A stretch of 64,000 bases of DNA from Cunninghamella blakesleeana (Eukaryota; Mucoromycota; Mucoromycetes; Mucorales; Cunninghamellaceae). The notes beneath the pieces were generated by a model. The model did not search any database, had not been told where the DNA came from, and saw only the letters and a program-made list of their open reading frames with translations. Position numbers and translations under genes: made by a program. Shown one piece after another: positions 25,685 through 45,875 of the stretch (its first letter is position 1; the number at the start of each line of letters is the position of its first letter). The stretch is from positions 411,001-475,000 of the forward strand of contig JAFCIZ010000001.1 in assembly GCA_017871115.1 (NCBI GenBank), in the 5' to 3' direction.

Positions 25685-26582
25685 TCACATCACTACACAG
25701 CATGAATTAGTCTTTTTAGCCGTCTTATAAAACATTTTTGATTGACTAGATAAAGCTTCAGATCTATCTACCAATGCATCCAACTGTTAAAAATAATATA
25801 TATACATATAAAGTGATAATAAGTGCCGTCAATACCCTGTTCATTTCCAATTATTATATTATCGATTACTTCTATCTCAATCTATATTTTCATTTTTTTA
25901 ATATACCTTTTCACCACGTTGAAGTACTGAGTCAATGGTTTTATGCTACAAGAAATAATAATAATAATAATACATTAATAATGGTAATCAATATGAAACC
26001 AAATAGATTTTACTTCATCAGATATTCTGTCATATGATTTTTATTTTCCCTCTTTTTTTTTAAAAAAAAAAAAAAAAAAAAACTCACCAAAATTGCCGTA
26101 GTTTCATCTAATTCATTTTGAACTTTCATTATAGCGTCTGCTTGCTTAGGGTCTTGATATTTTTTTAAATATTCGGCTAATTCAGGATAAGGGAGTAATT
26201 CATTACTATCCCATTGTTCTGGGGAGAACTTGACATAAAATTCATCCATGATTTTATTTATTAAAGAAAAGGCTACTCTTGAGGGGTATTCTTTGTCACT
26301 GAATATGGCAATAGCAATGCCTTGTTGGTTAAGATATACATGTGCCACGTTTTCTATGCAAAATAATCAATAATAATAATAAAAAAATAATAATAAAAAA
26401 TTATCATTAAGATAAAATAAGATATATTTAATAATTAAGTTAATTATACTCTTTTAAATAAGACCAAATAATATATTTATATCATTCTCATTTTTTTCTT
26501 TTTATCATTTTTATATTATATAAATTAAAAATAGATAATATCCTTATATATTCTAAACTTATATCACTACTCTTAGCTGATG

Positions 26583-26616
<34 letters not shown>

Positions 26617-26969
26617 TACCTTCTTTTTCAATACTTTGACGAAGGCCAGGATTAACTCTGTCTACAATAGTGATGGCTGTAAAGTTCATAAATTCTTGTA
26701 CCCTAATAAATCATAATGTATATTTATATAGATGAATGGATGTTAATATATATAAAAGGAATAGGCAAGTCTTGGCGATAATGTAATTGTTTTTTTCATA
26801 ACACTGATAAAAAAAATAGATCTTTATTTTAATCCAGATGTTTATTATGATAACAATGATAAATTTACCCTCCACGTTGAAAAAATCCAAAACTTGACAA
26901 GTCAAAATTAGAAGCAATAATCTTTGACTTTGCTTCTTTTTTTAATATGAGGATAGAATATAATTTCAT
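25685..26969 (-). CDS. YKT6: SNARE protein Ykt6
   Basis: Five exons (26969-26869, 26702-26620, 26353-26088, 25945-25907, 25783-25685) encode 195 residues, close to the usual family length of about 200. The N-terminal longin domain (1-125) begins [11 protein letters not shown] and includes FGFFQRGG and the conserved [19 protein letters not shown]. The R-SNARE motif (about 135-190) carries the central arginine in [10 protein letters not shown]. The C-terminus, NSCCVVM, is a farnesylation CaaX box (CVVM) preceded by a second cysteine that is palmitoylated in the family. Ykt6 has no membrane anchor and acts in ER-Golgi, Golgi-vacuole and autophagosome-vacuole fusion. A 39-nt exon encodes only [13 protein letters not shown]. 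It lies 154 bp from the stop of the PCI gene in the same orientation. Confidence 0.96.
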
Positions 26970-27123
26970 ACTAATTTATTTATTTATTTTTTAAAAAAAG
27001 ATGAAAGAAGAAAGAAGAAAAAGAAAGAAAAAAAATATTTAGACCCTAAAATTAAAATAAGAATTATCCCAAATTGAGTTTCAAAAAACCAAGGTGTAAA
27101 ATTAAATAGTATCCCATTCTTTT

Positions 27124-29285
27124 TTATTGAACAATTGATGATAGATTGGGAAAAGGGTTAACATTACTTAAAACTAAAGTTAATTTTTCATGTGATAAAT
27201 ATCCTTTAATATATCCTTTATAAATCATATTAGCCAACATCCATTCTGTTTCCTCCATATCTACTTCTAAACCTACAAATTCCAGTGCAGTTTTAAAAGT
27301 TGGAACAGATATTCTGGTACTTTTATCCAATACTTGATACCTACAGTATCAAAAAATAAAAAATAAAAATGAATATATATATGAATAGATCTATTTATCA
27401 TTTTTTCAATATGGTAATAATGGTAATAATAAAAAGAGCCGATATATCACTTACACTTTTCGGAATAATTGGCGCATGGCAATACTTTGAGCTTTTTCTA
27501 CTGCAAAATAGGTTCCTTGCCGAATAAGTATACTCTCAGATTTAGTTAATGCTTCATTAAATGCTTTTACATTTCCTAGTTTAATTGCTCTAGATATATC
27601 TCCATATATTTGATTTGTTTTTGGGTGACTTTTTAACAATGCTTCTGATGGTAATATACCTCGAATTAATCGAACTGGTAATAATGTTTGTAATATAAGT
27701 CTATTGTTATTATTATTATTGATAATATTGTTTTTGAAGGAATAAATAAAAAAAAAGGAAAAAAAATAAGCATTGTATACATTTGTAAAAAAAAAAAAAA
27801 AATAGTAATCTATTTTTATAAGATATAAGTACTTACTCTTTATTTTTTTGTTGGCGATTATTACACTCACAAAATGCAAGGTGTAATTCTGTTTCAGCCT
27901 AAATATCATAAAAGAAAAAAAAAAAATATTTTAAATGATCATATTAATTGATGTTTGTAAATTATTCTTATTCTTTCTATTGTTCAAATTTATATAGATT
28001 TATATAGATATACCTTTGCATAATCTTCACCTAAAAAATAAAGTCGGCCAAGATAATATCTAAATGTAACACGATCACTTTTTGGAAACCTTTCAATTGG
28101 TGGCATATCTGCAGCTTTCAACGCGCGTAATACGTTTTTACACAAGTTTTGTTGTTTAAGCTATATATTTGCATATTTTAAAACAATAATAGGAATAGTA
28201 TTATGAGTAATAATGATTAACAAAAACAGATTCAACGTATACGTGTCATTTCTTTTTTTTGATACTAGTTTTATTTTATTTACCTGAAAATATATTCTAA
28301 ATAGTAATCCAATCATAAAATACGTTCCAAATTTTTTTGATCCATTCATTGGCCCTCTAATTAAGAATTATAAAAATGAAAGAAAAAAACGCCAAAATAT
28401 TATTTTTTATAATCCTAATTCTAAATGATGATATAAATTAAATAACGATATGTATTTACCTATCCGTAATACAGTATGTAAATGATTTACTGATTACATT
28501 GGCGGCTTCTTCTAATTTCTTACGTTGACCTTCACTATTATGTAATGCTTCTTCATCCACCTAAAATATATTTATATACATTATTATGGTATTAGTCTTA
28601 ATAATAAACTTTTTTTTAAAAAAAAGTTCATCATATACAAATGAATAAACTTATATAAAACTTTGCTACCTTTGCTGCAAGAGCTCTTAAATTTTTATTT
28701 ATTTTGTATAAAACTGGTAAACACCATTTGGTAAATCCTGGCATAGCACGTTGAAAACACCTACAAACCAATTTAGGATAATAAACGTTAAAATATTTGT
28801 ATTAATATACTTTTCAATATCGTTGTTTATCAAGCAACATATTTATATTTGTATATTTAATTTATAAAATATAACTTACTGGACAAGATCTTTTTGTGCT
28901 TCAAATGCCTGAAGATACAAGCCTTCATCATTAAAAACTACTGCTCTTAAATGGTTTGCTGTGATTTCGTCCCAAGGTGATTCTAATCGATTTTTGCATA
29001 GTGTTTCTAACCTATCTACCTAATCCAATAATAATAATAATTATATATGAGATATTTAATCCGCAATTTATGTTTTTTCTTTGCTGTTTGTTTTTTTAAA
29101 AAATATAAAATAAAATAAAAATAATATTATGAAGGCGTTGCATAAATATTTACGTTTATATTTTGTTCTACTATAGCCACAGTATGTTTATCATTTAACG
29201 ATAATAAATTAGAAAGCTGAGTGCCATTATTTGTTCTCGATAAATTATGAACTTTAGCAAGGTAAAGGTTAATTGCAGAAGCCAT
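27124..29285 (-). CDS. PCI-domain protein, Csn12/PCID2/Thp1 family
   Basis: Nine exons (29285-29154, 29019-28880, 28760-28670, 28560-28460, 28356-28284, 28160-28014, 27898-27837, 27700-27455, 27340-27124) encode 402 residues, the usual length for the family. It begins MASAINLYLAKVHNL. Landmark blocks include KKFGTYFMIGLLFRIYF, FRYYLGRLYFLGEDYAKAE, QQKNKELILQTLLPVRL and the terminal winged helix ending NVNPFPNLSS, all typical of PCID2/Csn12. Relatives are the COP9-signalosome-associated Csn12 and the TREX-2 subunit Thp1/PCID2, which works with Sac3 and a Sem1/Dss1 partner in mRNA export. Which of the two this is cannot be settled by eye. The start at 29285 was chosen because upstream sequence in the same frame is low complexity. 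It shares a short divergent promoter with CLP1. Confidence 0.9.
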
Positions 29286-29479
29286 TAAAAAAGGTAAAGT
29301 AAAAATAAATTTAAAAGGAAAGGGAAAAAAAATAGAGTTGAAAAAAAAATTATAAAAAAAAAGACTGGACTTAAATATTTGCACGGTAGTTTTTTCTAAA
29401 AAAATTAGTGTGCTTTTTTTTCGCTTTTCTTTCACTTTTATAACTTCAGACACATATAGATATATATATATATAATATA
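29286..29479. promoter_or_regulatory. Bidirectional promoter, PCI gene / CLP1
   Basis: Only about 194 bp separate the two proposed start codons, so both transcripts must start within or near this interval. It is A-rich on the PCI side (29331-29361) and carries a TA run at 29459-29477. No TATA box can be assigned with confidence. The pair couples an mRNA export/COP9-type protein with a 3'-end processing factor. Confidence 0.5.
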
Positions 29480-31549
29480 ATGAAGGAGGATGTAAGCTTA
29501 CAATCTTAATACTTGTATATGTTTTTCTTTTTATAAATAAAAAATAAGTATTTAATAACACATTGATCGATAATCTATACATGTTTTTTTTAAATAGGAT
29601 TCAGAAGTACGAAAAATTGATCTTGAACCAGATTCAGAGTTTCGTTTTGAAGTTGACTTTAAAGCACAGATTCAAATAAAAGTAAGTGGATTATTCTTTT
29701 TATTTTAGTAAATATAAAAAATGGTAATACAGCAGTTGAATTAATATTTATATTATTATCTATATTCTATAAAGTTGGTAAATGGAACAGCAGAAATATT
29801 TGGGACAGAATTAGCCAACGGGGTAGAATATACTTTTACAGGACGAAAAGCTGCAGTCTACACATGGCATGGTTGTACTTTAGAAATATCCTTTTTATTA
29901 TTCAATATGATTCATACTTATATTTAATTATATTCAACAAAAAAAATAATCGTTTGAAATATATATATATATATATCCTTAACTCTCATTTTTTTTTTTT
30001 TTTTGCTTTTACGTCAAAGGAACTTTTCTTGTAGAATATACAGCAAATGAAACACCAATGACAAGTTATTTAAACACACACTTAGCAATTCAAAACTTAA
30101 GAATAACAGCCAAATCATCAAATGAACTAGGACCTAGGGTATTTCATACATATAATGGAGAAAAACTACAAGAAGATAAAATATAAATATATATATATAT
30201 CTGTGCGCGTGTGTGTGTTCACTCAGATCACCATGATACTCATAAATATATTATCTATTTATTTTAGGTATTAATAATAGGACCTCATGACGTTGGGAAG
30301 ACTTCTTTATGCAAAATAATGGCAAGCTATGCCTATCGTCAGGGTGAAAAACCAATCTACGTATCATTAGATACAGCAGAAGTAAATGAAATAATTTTTT
30401 GTAGTATTATTAGTATTACATATAATTGGTATTAATTATTAAGATTCTTATTTTTATTATTTTCACATTTACTTTTATTATTATTTTACAAGTAGGGTTC
30501 CATCACAATTCCTGGCGCTGTTACTGCAACTGCAATTAATCATATTATCGATATTGAAGAAGGGTTTGGATCATCGGCTACAACAGCTGCCTCCATGGGA
30601 TCATCTACTATGCCTTTAGCTTATTATTATGGTTATGAAAATCCAAGTGAAAATCCAAAAATGTATAAATTAGTCGTATCTAGATTGGCTCATACTGTGA
30701 ATAATCGCCTTGCTGCTGATCCTGAAAGTAGAACATCTGGTATTATTATTGATTCATCAGGTTTAATCGACAGTGTTGGTTATGAATTAATTCAACATGC
30801 TATAGAGGCTTTTTCCGGTAACATATATATATATATATAAAGTAAAATAAATATAGAAATATAATGAATAATTAATACTAAAACTATATATATACTATAC
30901 TATACTATACTATACATTATAGTAAACGTAGTGATTGTACTTGGGCATGAACGATTGTATAGCGACATGACTAAAATCTACGGGAACAAAGAAAATATAT
31001 CCATTGTAAAACTGATAAAATCTGGGGGTGTAGTGGAACGGGATCGACAATTTAAAACCCAATTACAAAGATCAAAAATACAAGAATATTTTTATGGCAC
31101 AGCAAATTGTGAATTATCACCCTATTCAATGTTAGTTAACGTAAATGATATAAACGTATGGCGTGTTGGAGAAACGTTAGCACCTTCATCAGCGTTGCCA
31201 ATTGGAACAGAAAAATCAGTTAGTGAAACGGATGTGGTCAAAGTAGATAGCTATGATATGTGTTTACATTCTGTCATGGCTATTTTAGATGCGGACGATT
31301 CTGAACACGAAGGAAAGCTTTTAGAAAGTAGCGTTGTGGGTTTTATATATATGTAAGTAACAATATAATCTACGATAATAGTAATAATAACATATTTTCG
31401 ATGTTTGCTCATTTATCAATTCTTATGGTTTATATATTAGATCGGATGTTAACGAAGAAAAGAAAAAAATAACAGTATTATCCCCTTCACCTGGAAGACT
31501 TCCAAGAAAGCATGTCCTTATGGGCGCCTTTAAATGGATGGAAACATAA
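29480..31549 (+). CDS. CLP1: Clp1, pre-mRNA cleavage and polyadenylation factor / polynucleotide kinase family
   Basis: Exons 29480-29491 (tentative 12-nt first exon, MKED), 29598-29681, 29775-29885, 30013-30138, 30268-30381, 30496-30817, 30923-31352 and 31441-31549 encode about 435 residues (human Clp1 is about 425). The N-terminal domain reads [13 protein letters not shown] and VYTWHGC. The P-loop is GPHDVGKTS. Later family blocks include [21 protein letters not shown] and REYFYG-like [11 protein letters not shown], and it ends [19 protein letters not shown]. Clp1 belongs to cleavage factor IA/II, and some orthologues phosphorylate RNA 5' ends; the Walker A lysine is intact. The intron between 29885 and 30013 has no GT donor and is a U12-type AT-AC intron. 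The first exon is the least certain part. Confidence 0.92.
29886..30012 (+). other. U12-type AT-AC intron in CLP1
   Basis: The intron starts ATATCCTTTTTA at 29886, the minor-spliceosome 5' site consensus, and ends AC at 30011-30012. ATCCTTAACT (29975-29984) matches the U12 branch-point consensus, with the branch A near 29981-29982, about 30 nt before the 3' end. Joining 29885 to 30013 gives [17 protein letters not shown] in phase 0, the same spacing as the conserved Clp1 domain. No GT donor nearby would preserve that block. Confidence 0.88.
30893..30916. repeat. TATAC pentanucleotide repeat
   Basis: Four to five TATAC units inside an intron of CLP1, close to its 3' splice site. Confidence 0.85.
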
Positions 31550-31914
31550 TATATAGAATTTTATTTATAGTTTATAGTAAATAATACGTGTATGTTTATT
31601 TTTTATATTTTCTTTTTATTTTCTTTTTCAGAATAAAGAGAATATTATACGAATATATGATTCATTATGATATATACATTGATTAAGTAACCACTTGTTT
31701 TTAAATATTTATACTATCTCTTCTATTCTTTTTCTTTGTGTTCATATTATTTCAATTTTTTTTTCATATATGCATTGTTACAGTATATATATATTAGGAA
31801 TTCGTATTAACTCTTCCATATATTTATTTTAAAATATATTTATTAAATATCATGATCTATAACTAGTGAATTACTATATACAATTAAAACTTTGATAATA
31901 AAGGAGTTGCCTAT
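31550..31914. other. Convergent intergenic region
   Basis: Short A+T-rich interval between the CLP1 and ADE2 stop codons. It contains TATATA-rich 3' flanking sequence and nothing gene-like. Confidence 0.6.
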
Positions 31915-33920
31915 TTAGTAGTTTTCCCATCCCTAAAACAAATAAATAAAATACAACAATAATAATAAAACATGAGTTTTTTTAATAAAAAAGCCATTAC
32001 CGATGCTTTGCTCCTTCAGATTATTTTTTATTCTCACTTACCACATTATCGAGTTTATCGACTTTACGCATAACTTCACCTTCCATTTTTTCCATATATT
32101 CTTCCATTTTGTTTAATAAACCAGGAATAGATGCGCCTAAGATACGAATAGCTAATAAAGCGGCGTTTGTACTGTTATTGATAGCTACTGTTGCTACAGG
32201 AATACCACGCTATAAATATATTTATAAATATATACATTATTTTTAAAAAAAAATGGAAAAAAATTAATATTATTATATCACTACTATTATTAATATTATC
32301 TTTTTTTTTAAAAAAAAAAAAAAAAAAATTACAACTTACAGGCATTTGAACAATACTGTGAAGAGAATCAACACCATCCAAAGAACTACCTTTTACAGGG
32401 ACACCAATAACAGGTAAGGGAGTCATAGCAGCTACCATACCAGGTAAATGAGCAGCTCCACCAGCTCCAGCAATGATAGCCATTAAACCACGTTTAGCAG
32501 CAGACTTAGCATATTCAACCATACGAAGAGGAGTACGATGAGCAGATACAATAGACAATTCAAATGGAATACCAAAATCTTTTAAGATTTGGGCACCAAC
32601 CTTCATTACAGGTAAATCAGAATCTGAACCCATAATGACACCTACTAAAGGACGTAAAGTGAGAGGTCTTTCAATACCAGGTTCAATTGAATTTAAAATA
32701 GGGCGGAGTCTTTGTTGTACTTGCATCATGGATTCACCTACCACCGTAATATGACCCATTTTACGGCCAGCACGACATGCTTTTTTACCATATAAATGAA
32801 TTGTAGCCCCATCCACTAATAAAGCTTCTTGACAAGGTTGATAACATTCTTCCATATTATCATTTGTACCTAAAATATTCACCATAATGGAAGCAGGGAC
32901 TTTTAATTGAGTAGATCCTAAAGGCATATCCAAAATAGCACGCATATGATTTTCAAACTGAGAGGTTTCACAAGCTTCAATTGTATAATGGCCAGAGTTA
33001 TGAGGTCGAGGAGCGATTTCATTTAATAAAATAGAGCCATCTTCTAAAACAAACATTTCAACTCCAAAAATACCAGCACCTGGAAAAGTTTTGATAGCAT
33101 TTTCGGCAACAGCTTGAGCACGGATCAAGGTAGCTCCATCAACTTGAGCAGGTGCAATGACAAGATGACAGATACTATTTTTATGAATAGTTTCCACAAC
33201 AGGATAAGAGCGTACTTCACCATTAGCACGACGTACTACCATTACGGCTAATTCTTTTGTAAAAGGTGCCCATTTTTCAGCATACAAGGGTGTTTTACTT
33301 AAAGCACTCATTGCATGTTTGATATCTGCTTGTGAATTCACGACATAGTTACCTTTCCCATCATAAGCCATGGTTTTAGATTTAAGCATGAAAGGATAAC
33401 CAAATCGTTTACCAGCATCGATCACTGCTTCTTCATCTGGTGTTTCCAAATAATCAGCCACAGGGATACCATGAGAGACTAAGTGATTCTTTTGAATATA
33501 TTTATCTTGAATAGTTTTTACAGTAAAAGCAGAAGGGTGGATCTTGTGACCTTCCTTTTCCAAAGCACCTAAAACATCAGCATCCACATGCTCTATTTCA
33601 ACAGTTAATACATCGACTTGTTGTGCAAGTTCACGGATCTTTGAGGCATCGTTAAAAGCGCCAGCTATATGGGATTGGGTAGATTCAATTTGTTTAGCAG
33701 GTGCATCTAAAGGTGAATCAAGAATAACTACTTTGAGATTTAAACGTGAAGCGGCTTCAACCATCATACGGCCAAGTTGACCACCTAAAAAAAGAAATAA
33801 AGAATAAGTAAAATAGTAAAATAAAGTAAATTTATAATAAATATTTATATGTATATCTTATTAAATAAAAAAAATAGTTTATTCTTTACCTCCAAGAATA
33901 CCAACTTTTTGACTATTCAT
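31915..33920 (-). CDS. ADE2: Phosphoribosylaminoimidazole carboxylase Ade2 (PurK-PurE fusion)
   Basis: Four exons (33920-33890, 33784-32340, 32209-32042, 31932-31915) encode 553 residues. The PurK-like ATP-grasp part (1 to about 380) begins [18 protein letters not shown] and has the AYDGKGN and [18 protein letters not shown] motifs. The PurE part (about 390-553) starts [13 protein letters not shown] and holds the SAHRTP and [12 protein letters not shown] active-site motifs. It carboxylates aminoimidazole ribonucleotide to CAIR in de novo purine synthesis; loss in yeasts gives a red pigment. The last coding exon is only 18 nt (GWENY and stop). A GAGTCA element (TGACTC on the coding strand) lies 57 bp upstream of the ATG. 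Divergent from the WDR81-like gene at a distance of 1.6 kb. Confidence 0.97.
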
Positions 33921-35311
33921 ATTTTAATTTTTGACGAAAAAACTGTTAAACAGAAGAAGAAAAAATAAATAAATAAGAGTCATTTTTTATTTTTTAAAAA
34001 AATCTAATTTTTTAAACCCAGATTTTTTTGATCTACCTACCCTCCAAATTTTTTTTATCTCTTTTTGGTTTGTTGTTGATGGTCAAGTGTCAGATATTTT
34101 CTACGAGTATTATAATAATATAGTACCCTCTACATATATACACATTTTTCAATTTGGCTTTATTATATAAAATTTACGTTTAAGAATATTAATAACATTA
34201 ATAAGTTATTGCGCAAAGGTTTTTAAAGTTTTTTTATTTTTTTCCTTTTTTTTTTCGAGTAAGCTTTTTCAAACGACTATTGCTATATTTTAGATTAATT
34301 TAAAATAGTGAACTAGAATTTGCTCTCAAAAGCAATAGTTTTTTATACGTATTTTATCAATTTCTTTAAATAAAAAAAAAAGTATTAATCATATAAATCG
34401 ACGCCATAACCAAAAAAAAAATAAAAAGTGGTATCTTAAAATTAAACTCTGAACTGATAAAATAATTGAAACAGATTAGTAAAAAATAAAAAAATTGCAT
34501 AATAAAAAGCATGTACTAATAATACATACTACAATCACGACTTTTATAAATATTTTAAAATGGACGATTTTTTATACATTTTGTAGTTAAATACTCTTCT
34601 ATTAATTGATAGGAGTATTGAGCGGAGCTATATATGGTAAAATCGCGATAAAAATAAGAATGTGACTATGTATAAGCTATGAGCACTGTATACACTTATT
34701 TCTATATGGCTCCTATTGTACAATAATTTTAGTTTTATTTTGTGATAGCTGATAGTATTTTTATTAAATCATCGGCAGCGTTAGGCTGTAAAGTATAAAA
34801 TAATCTAACTCTGTACAATCTTTTTTTAAGTTGTGATCATATGTATTATTACCTTTTTCTATTTATTTTTTGATAATGATTAAAATTTATAGTTGATTTC
34901 GTTTATAATTTTGTTTGTATATGTGTTTCAATTTTTTACTAAAACTTCCAAATTCTCTTTTACAAATTCGAATGCAAAAATAAAACTTCGACACGAATAA
35001 AATTACCCATTTTGGATATTTTTTTTCAGTGTAATAATTTTCAGTACATACTATACCCACTACACATTTTAGTTTATACAGAGAAACATACAAATATGTG
35101 AAAAATATAGATAAAATTTATAAAAACAGTTATTGTTATATCAATAGTAGTTAGTGTTTGTCTATAATAATAGCACTATTTTTTGGAAAGTATATCATTA
35201 TATTGATGACTTGGTTTTTTATATAATTATTGATATATAGAAAATATGCAGTGAACTGTGAAGATTAAAAAACTGCATTTATATTATAAAGAACTGGATA
35301 TAATAACTAGT

Positions 35312-35342
<31 letters not shown>

Positions 35343-35540
35343 TAATGAGAGAGTTATAGTACTTGGTTTTGGGATATTCGCTCCTTGCATTATACTGGGT
35401 TTAAATTTCGTCAGTTAGAAAAAAATTGAAACAGGCAGAGCTCCTTTTTTTTAACTTTAATTTTTTTACTTGAATTCTTTTTCCCCCCACTCTTTCTTAT
35501 TTAATTTTATTTTATTTTTTCTAATTAATATAAATAAACA
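33921..35540. other. Divergent intergenic region, about 1.6 kb
   Basis: Separates ADE2 (-) from the WDR81-like gene (+). Composition is A+T-rich but less repetitive than other gaps, apart from a TA microsatellite at about 35311-35339. A 68-codon frame on the minus strand (34887-35093) has no recognisable feature and is probably chance. I found no tRNA-like B box or snRNA signature by eye. Unannotated RNA genes cannot be excluded. Confidence 0.4.
33977..33982 (-). promoter_or_regulatory. TGACTC element upstream of ADE2
   Basis: The forward sequence GAGTCA reads TGACTC towards ADE2, 57 bp before its start codon. TGACTC is the core site of Bas1 and Gcn4, which activate purine genes including ADE2 in budding yeast. 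A six-base match is weak evidence alone; its position upstream of a purine gene is what makes it notable. Confidence 0.35.
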
Positions 35541-43803
<8,263 letters not shown>

Positions 43804-43937
43804 TGATCATTTTTGTATTTACTACTAGTATTATTATTTTTTTTGGTATCCAGTATATACTTGAAACTTTGTGTTATTATATATATATATTATAATTTTA
43901 CAATATATTAAATGATACCCTATTTGTTAATCTTTTT

Positions 43938-43975
<38 letters not shown>

Positions 43976-44112
43976 TATTTTTTAAATTAAGATTATAATG
44001 TATTATATTTATTTAGAAAAAAATATGAATAATGCTTTAAATAACTGTCTACAAAATGGTTATATAATAAAATGATCACATACATAAAGAAAAAATGACG
44101 TTCTGTATTTAA
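43804..44112. other. Convergent intergenic region with a 35-nt poly-T run
   Basis: Between the WDR81-like stop (+) and the J-protein stop (-). An uninterrupted T tract at 43940-43974 dominates. The rest is A+T-rich 3' flank. Confidence 0.6.
43940..43974. repeat. Poly-T homopolymer, 35 nt
   Basis: An uninterrupted run of about 35 T in the convergent gap between the WDR81-like and J-protein genes. The length may be an assembly approximation. Confidence 0.9.
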
Positions 44113-45552
44113 TCATTTTTTTATAGCTCTTCTTCTACCACCAACTTTAGTTCCAGTAACATTGACAGGTTCACTCTTCACTTTCTTTTTCTTTTTATCC
44201 TTCTTATTGTTTTTACCAGATTTTCCATTATTATCTTCATTTTCGTCATCATAATCTCCACTATCTTGAGTATTGTCATCTTGTTCATCATACATACCAT
44301 CATCAGATTCTTGATCTTGTTTTCTACCCAATACCTTGTTGACAAGTCCCATTGGCCATTTGATTAAATAAACATCAGTAATACGAGGAGGATAAACCCA
44401 TTCTGTATTTAAATGGACAGGTTCATCTTCTTTGTTATTGCTCATATGAATAATGATATAGTGGTCTGACTTGATTTCACAGCGGAAAGTACCATGACCT
44501 AATTCAAGGAAGCTACGACCTAAGGTAGGAGCACCATGACCTTTTGGAACACTCATACTTAAATTTTCACGAGCATCTTGAACAAATTGAAGGATCTTGC
44601 GTTTTTCTTGGTGATAATTGATCCATTGAGCCATATGTTGCATACCACCAGAAACGAGGAAAAGGAATACTATGACGGAACCAACTCCAGGTCGAAAACG
44701 TGCATAATAATAGCCAGTGCCTCGCCATCTAGGAACACCATTTTTATAAAAGAAGTTGTATCGTTCTCGGCTACCTTTATTACGTAAAATGGCGGCTACT
44801 TTACCTAATCTTGCAAATCGTTCCTTGGCCTTTTTATCTTGTTTATTTTTATCAGGGCTATTATGAATAAAATAAAGCAATAATAATAATATTGTTAAAA
44901 ATAACCCTTTCCTTTTTATCATATTTACTATATACAGATTATCTATAATGTTATTGATTATTTTATTATTACTGTATTTATTTATTTTATTTTATTTTAT
45001 TTTAAAAAAGTACTTACTGAAGTTTAAGTGACATCTTTTTGTAAGCTTTACCAATTTCTGCAGGTGTAGCACTTGGCTAAAGAAAAAACACAAAAATAAG
45101 TGATATTATTAGTATACCGATAAAACATATCTGTATATATATCCCTCCCTATCATTTTATTTACTATTTAATATATAATAAATATAAATACTGTTTGTAA
45201 AATACCTTAATATTCAACCAACTATAGAAAGTTGTGTCTTTGCCTTCAGCTTTTTCTAATTCATCCACCAAATCGAAAATTTCAAAATCGGCTATGTTAA
45301 ATATATATATATATAAATAAAATAAATGAATACATTTTAAGTTAACAAATGAATAGATCTAAAGTTTATTATATATTGTTTTTAAACTATGGTTTATACA
45401 TTTGATGTTACTGCTTTTATATATAAATATGAATATAAATATGTACCTTGTTCCCAAGCTTTTACTTGAGGTATTAATGCAGCAAATATAAAGAATAAAG
45501 CTAAACAAAGGAAAATAAATCCCTTGTGATTTAATTTCCCAGACAATACCAT
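44113..45552 (-). CDS. ERJ5: ER membrane J protein, Erj5-like
   Basis: Four exons (45552-45447, 45291-45206, 45076-45018, 44857-44113) encode 331 residues. The start MVLSGKLNHKG leads into a hydrophobic signal sequence or first membrane helix (GFIFLCLALFFIFAALIP). A J domain (about 50-115) has the HPDKN motif in MSLKLHPDKN and the helix KKAKERFARLGKVAAIL; the HPD codons span an intron. A transmembrane helix (VGSVIVFLFLVSGG) follows, and the tail is acidic then lysine-rich (KKDKKKKKVK). This matches fungal Erj5 and related DnaJ-like ER membrane proteins that stimulate Hsp70 (Kar2) ATPase and support ER folding. The lysine-rich end KK could help ER retention. Assignment rests on architecture; other ER J proteins are possible. 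Confidence 0.85.
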
Positions 45553-45875
45553 TATTATTATTTTTCAATGCTGGAGAAAAGAAAAAAAAAATAAAAGGTA
45601 AAAGGAAATATGATGGTTAAGAAGTAAAGGTGAAGAAAAAAAATAAAAATAAAAAAATTATGTCAAAGAAAGGGAGAAAATTTTAAAATCAAGCTCCTCC
45701 AATAAAAATGATCCAACTCTATTAAAATAAAAACTCAATTATATCAAAGATCAAAAATAAATATAAATCAAGTAATAAGGTTGTGATAGTTTTTATTATT
45801 ACTATTTCTTATTTATAATTAATAAAATATCAAAATGATAGAAATAATAATAATAATAATAATGGCATCTAATAT
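45553..45875. other. Intergenic region
   Basis: Between the J-protein start and the Arp9 stop, both minus strand. It is A-rich with an AAT microsatellite at 45843-45862. No specific promoter element seen. Confidence 0.5.

Noticed and set aside
26536..26545. ATATCCTTAT string resembling a U12 5' splice site
   Set aside because: It is on the plus strand inside an intron of the minus-strand YKT6 gene, and the YKT6 introns all have GT-AG ends.
34887..35093. Open frame of 68 codons on the minus strand in the ADE2-WDR81 gap
   Set aside because: No recognisable motif, no start-context support, and a length expected by chance in this composition.
17439..35540. Search by eye for tRNA, rRNA, snRNA and transposon signatures in the large gaps
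   Set aside because: No tRNA B-box context, no terminal inverted repeats with target duplications and no transposase or reverse transcriptase frames were seen. A covariance-model scan would be needed to exclude small RNAs.
43940..43974. Long poly-T as the tail of a retroposed sequence
   Set aside because: No flanking target-site duplication and no processed gene copy next to it; simple homopolymer expansion explains it.
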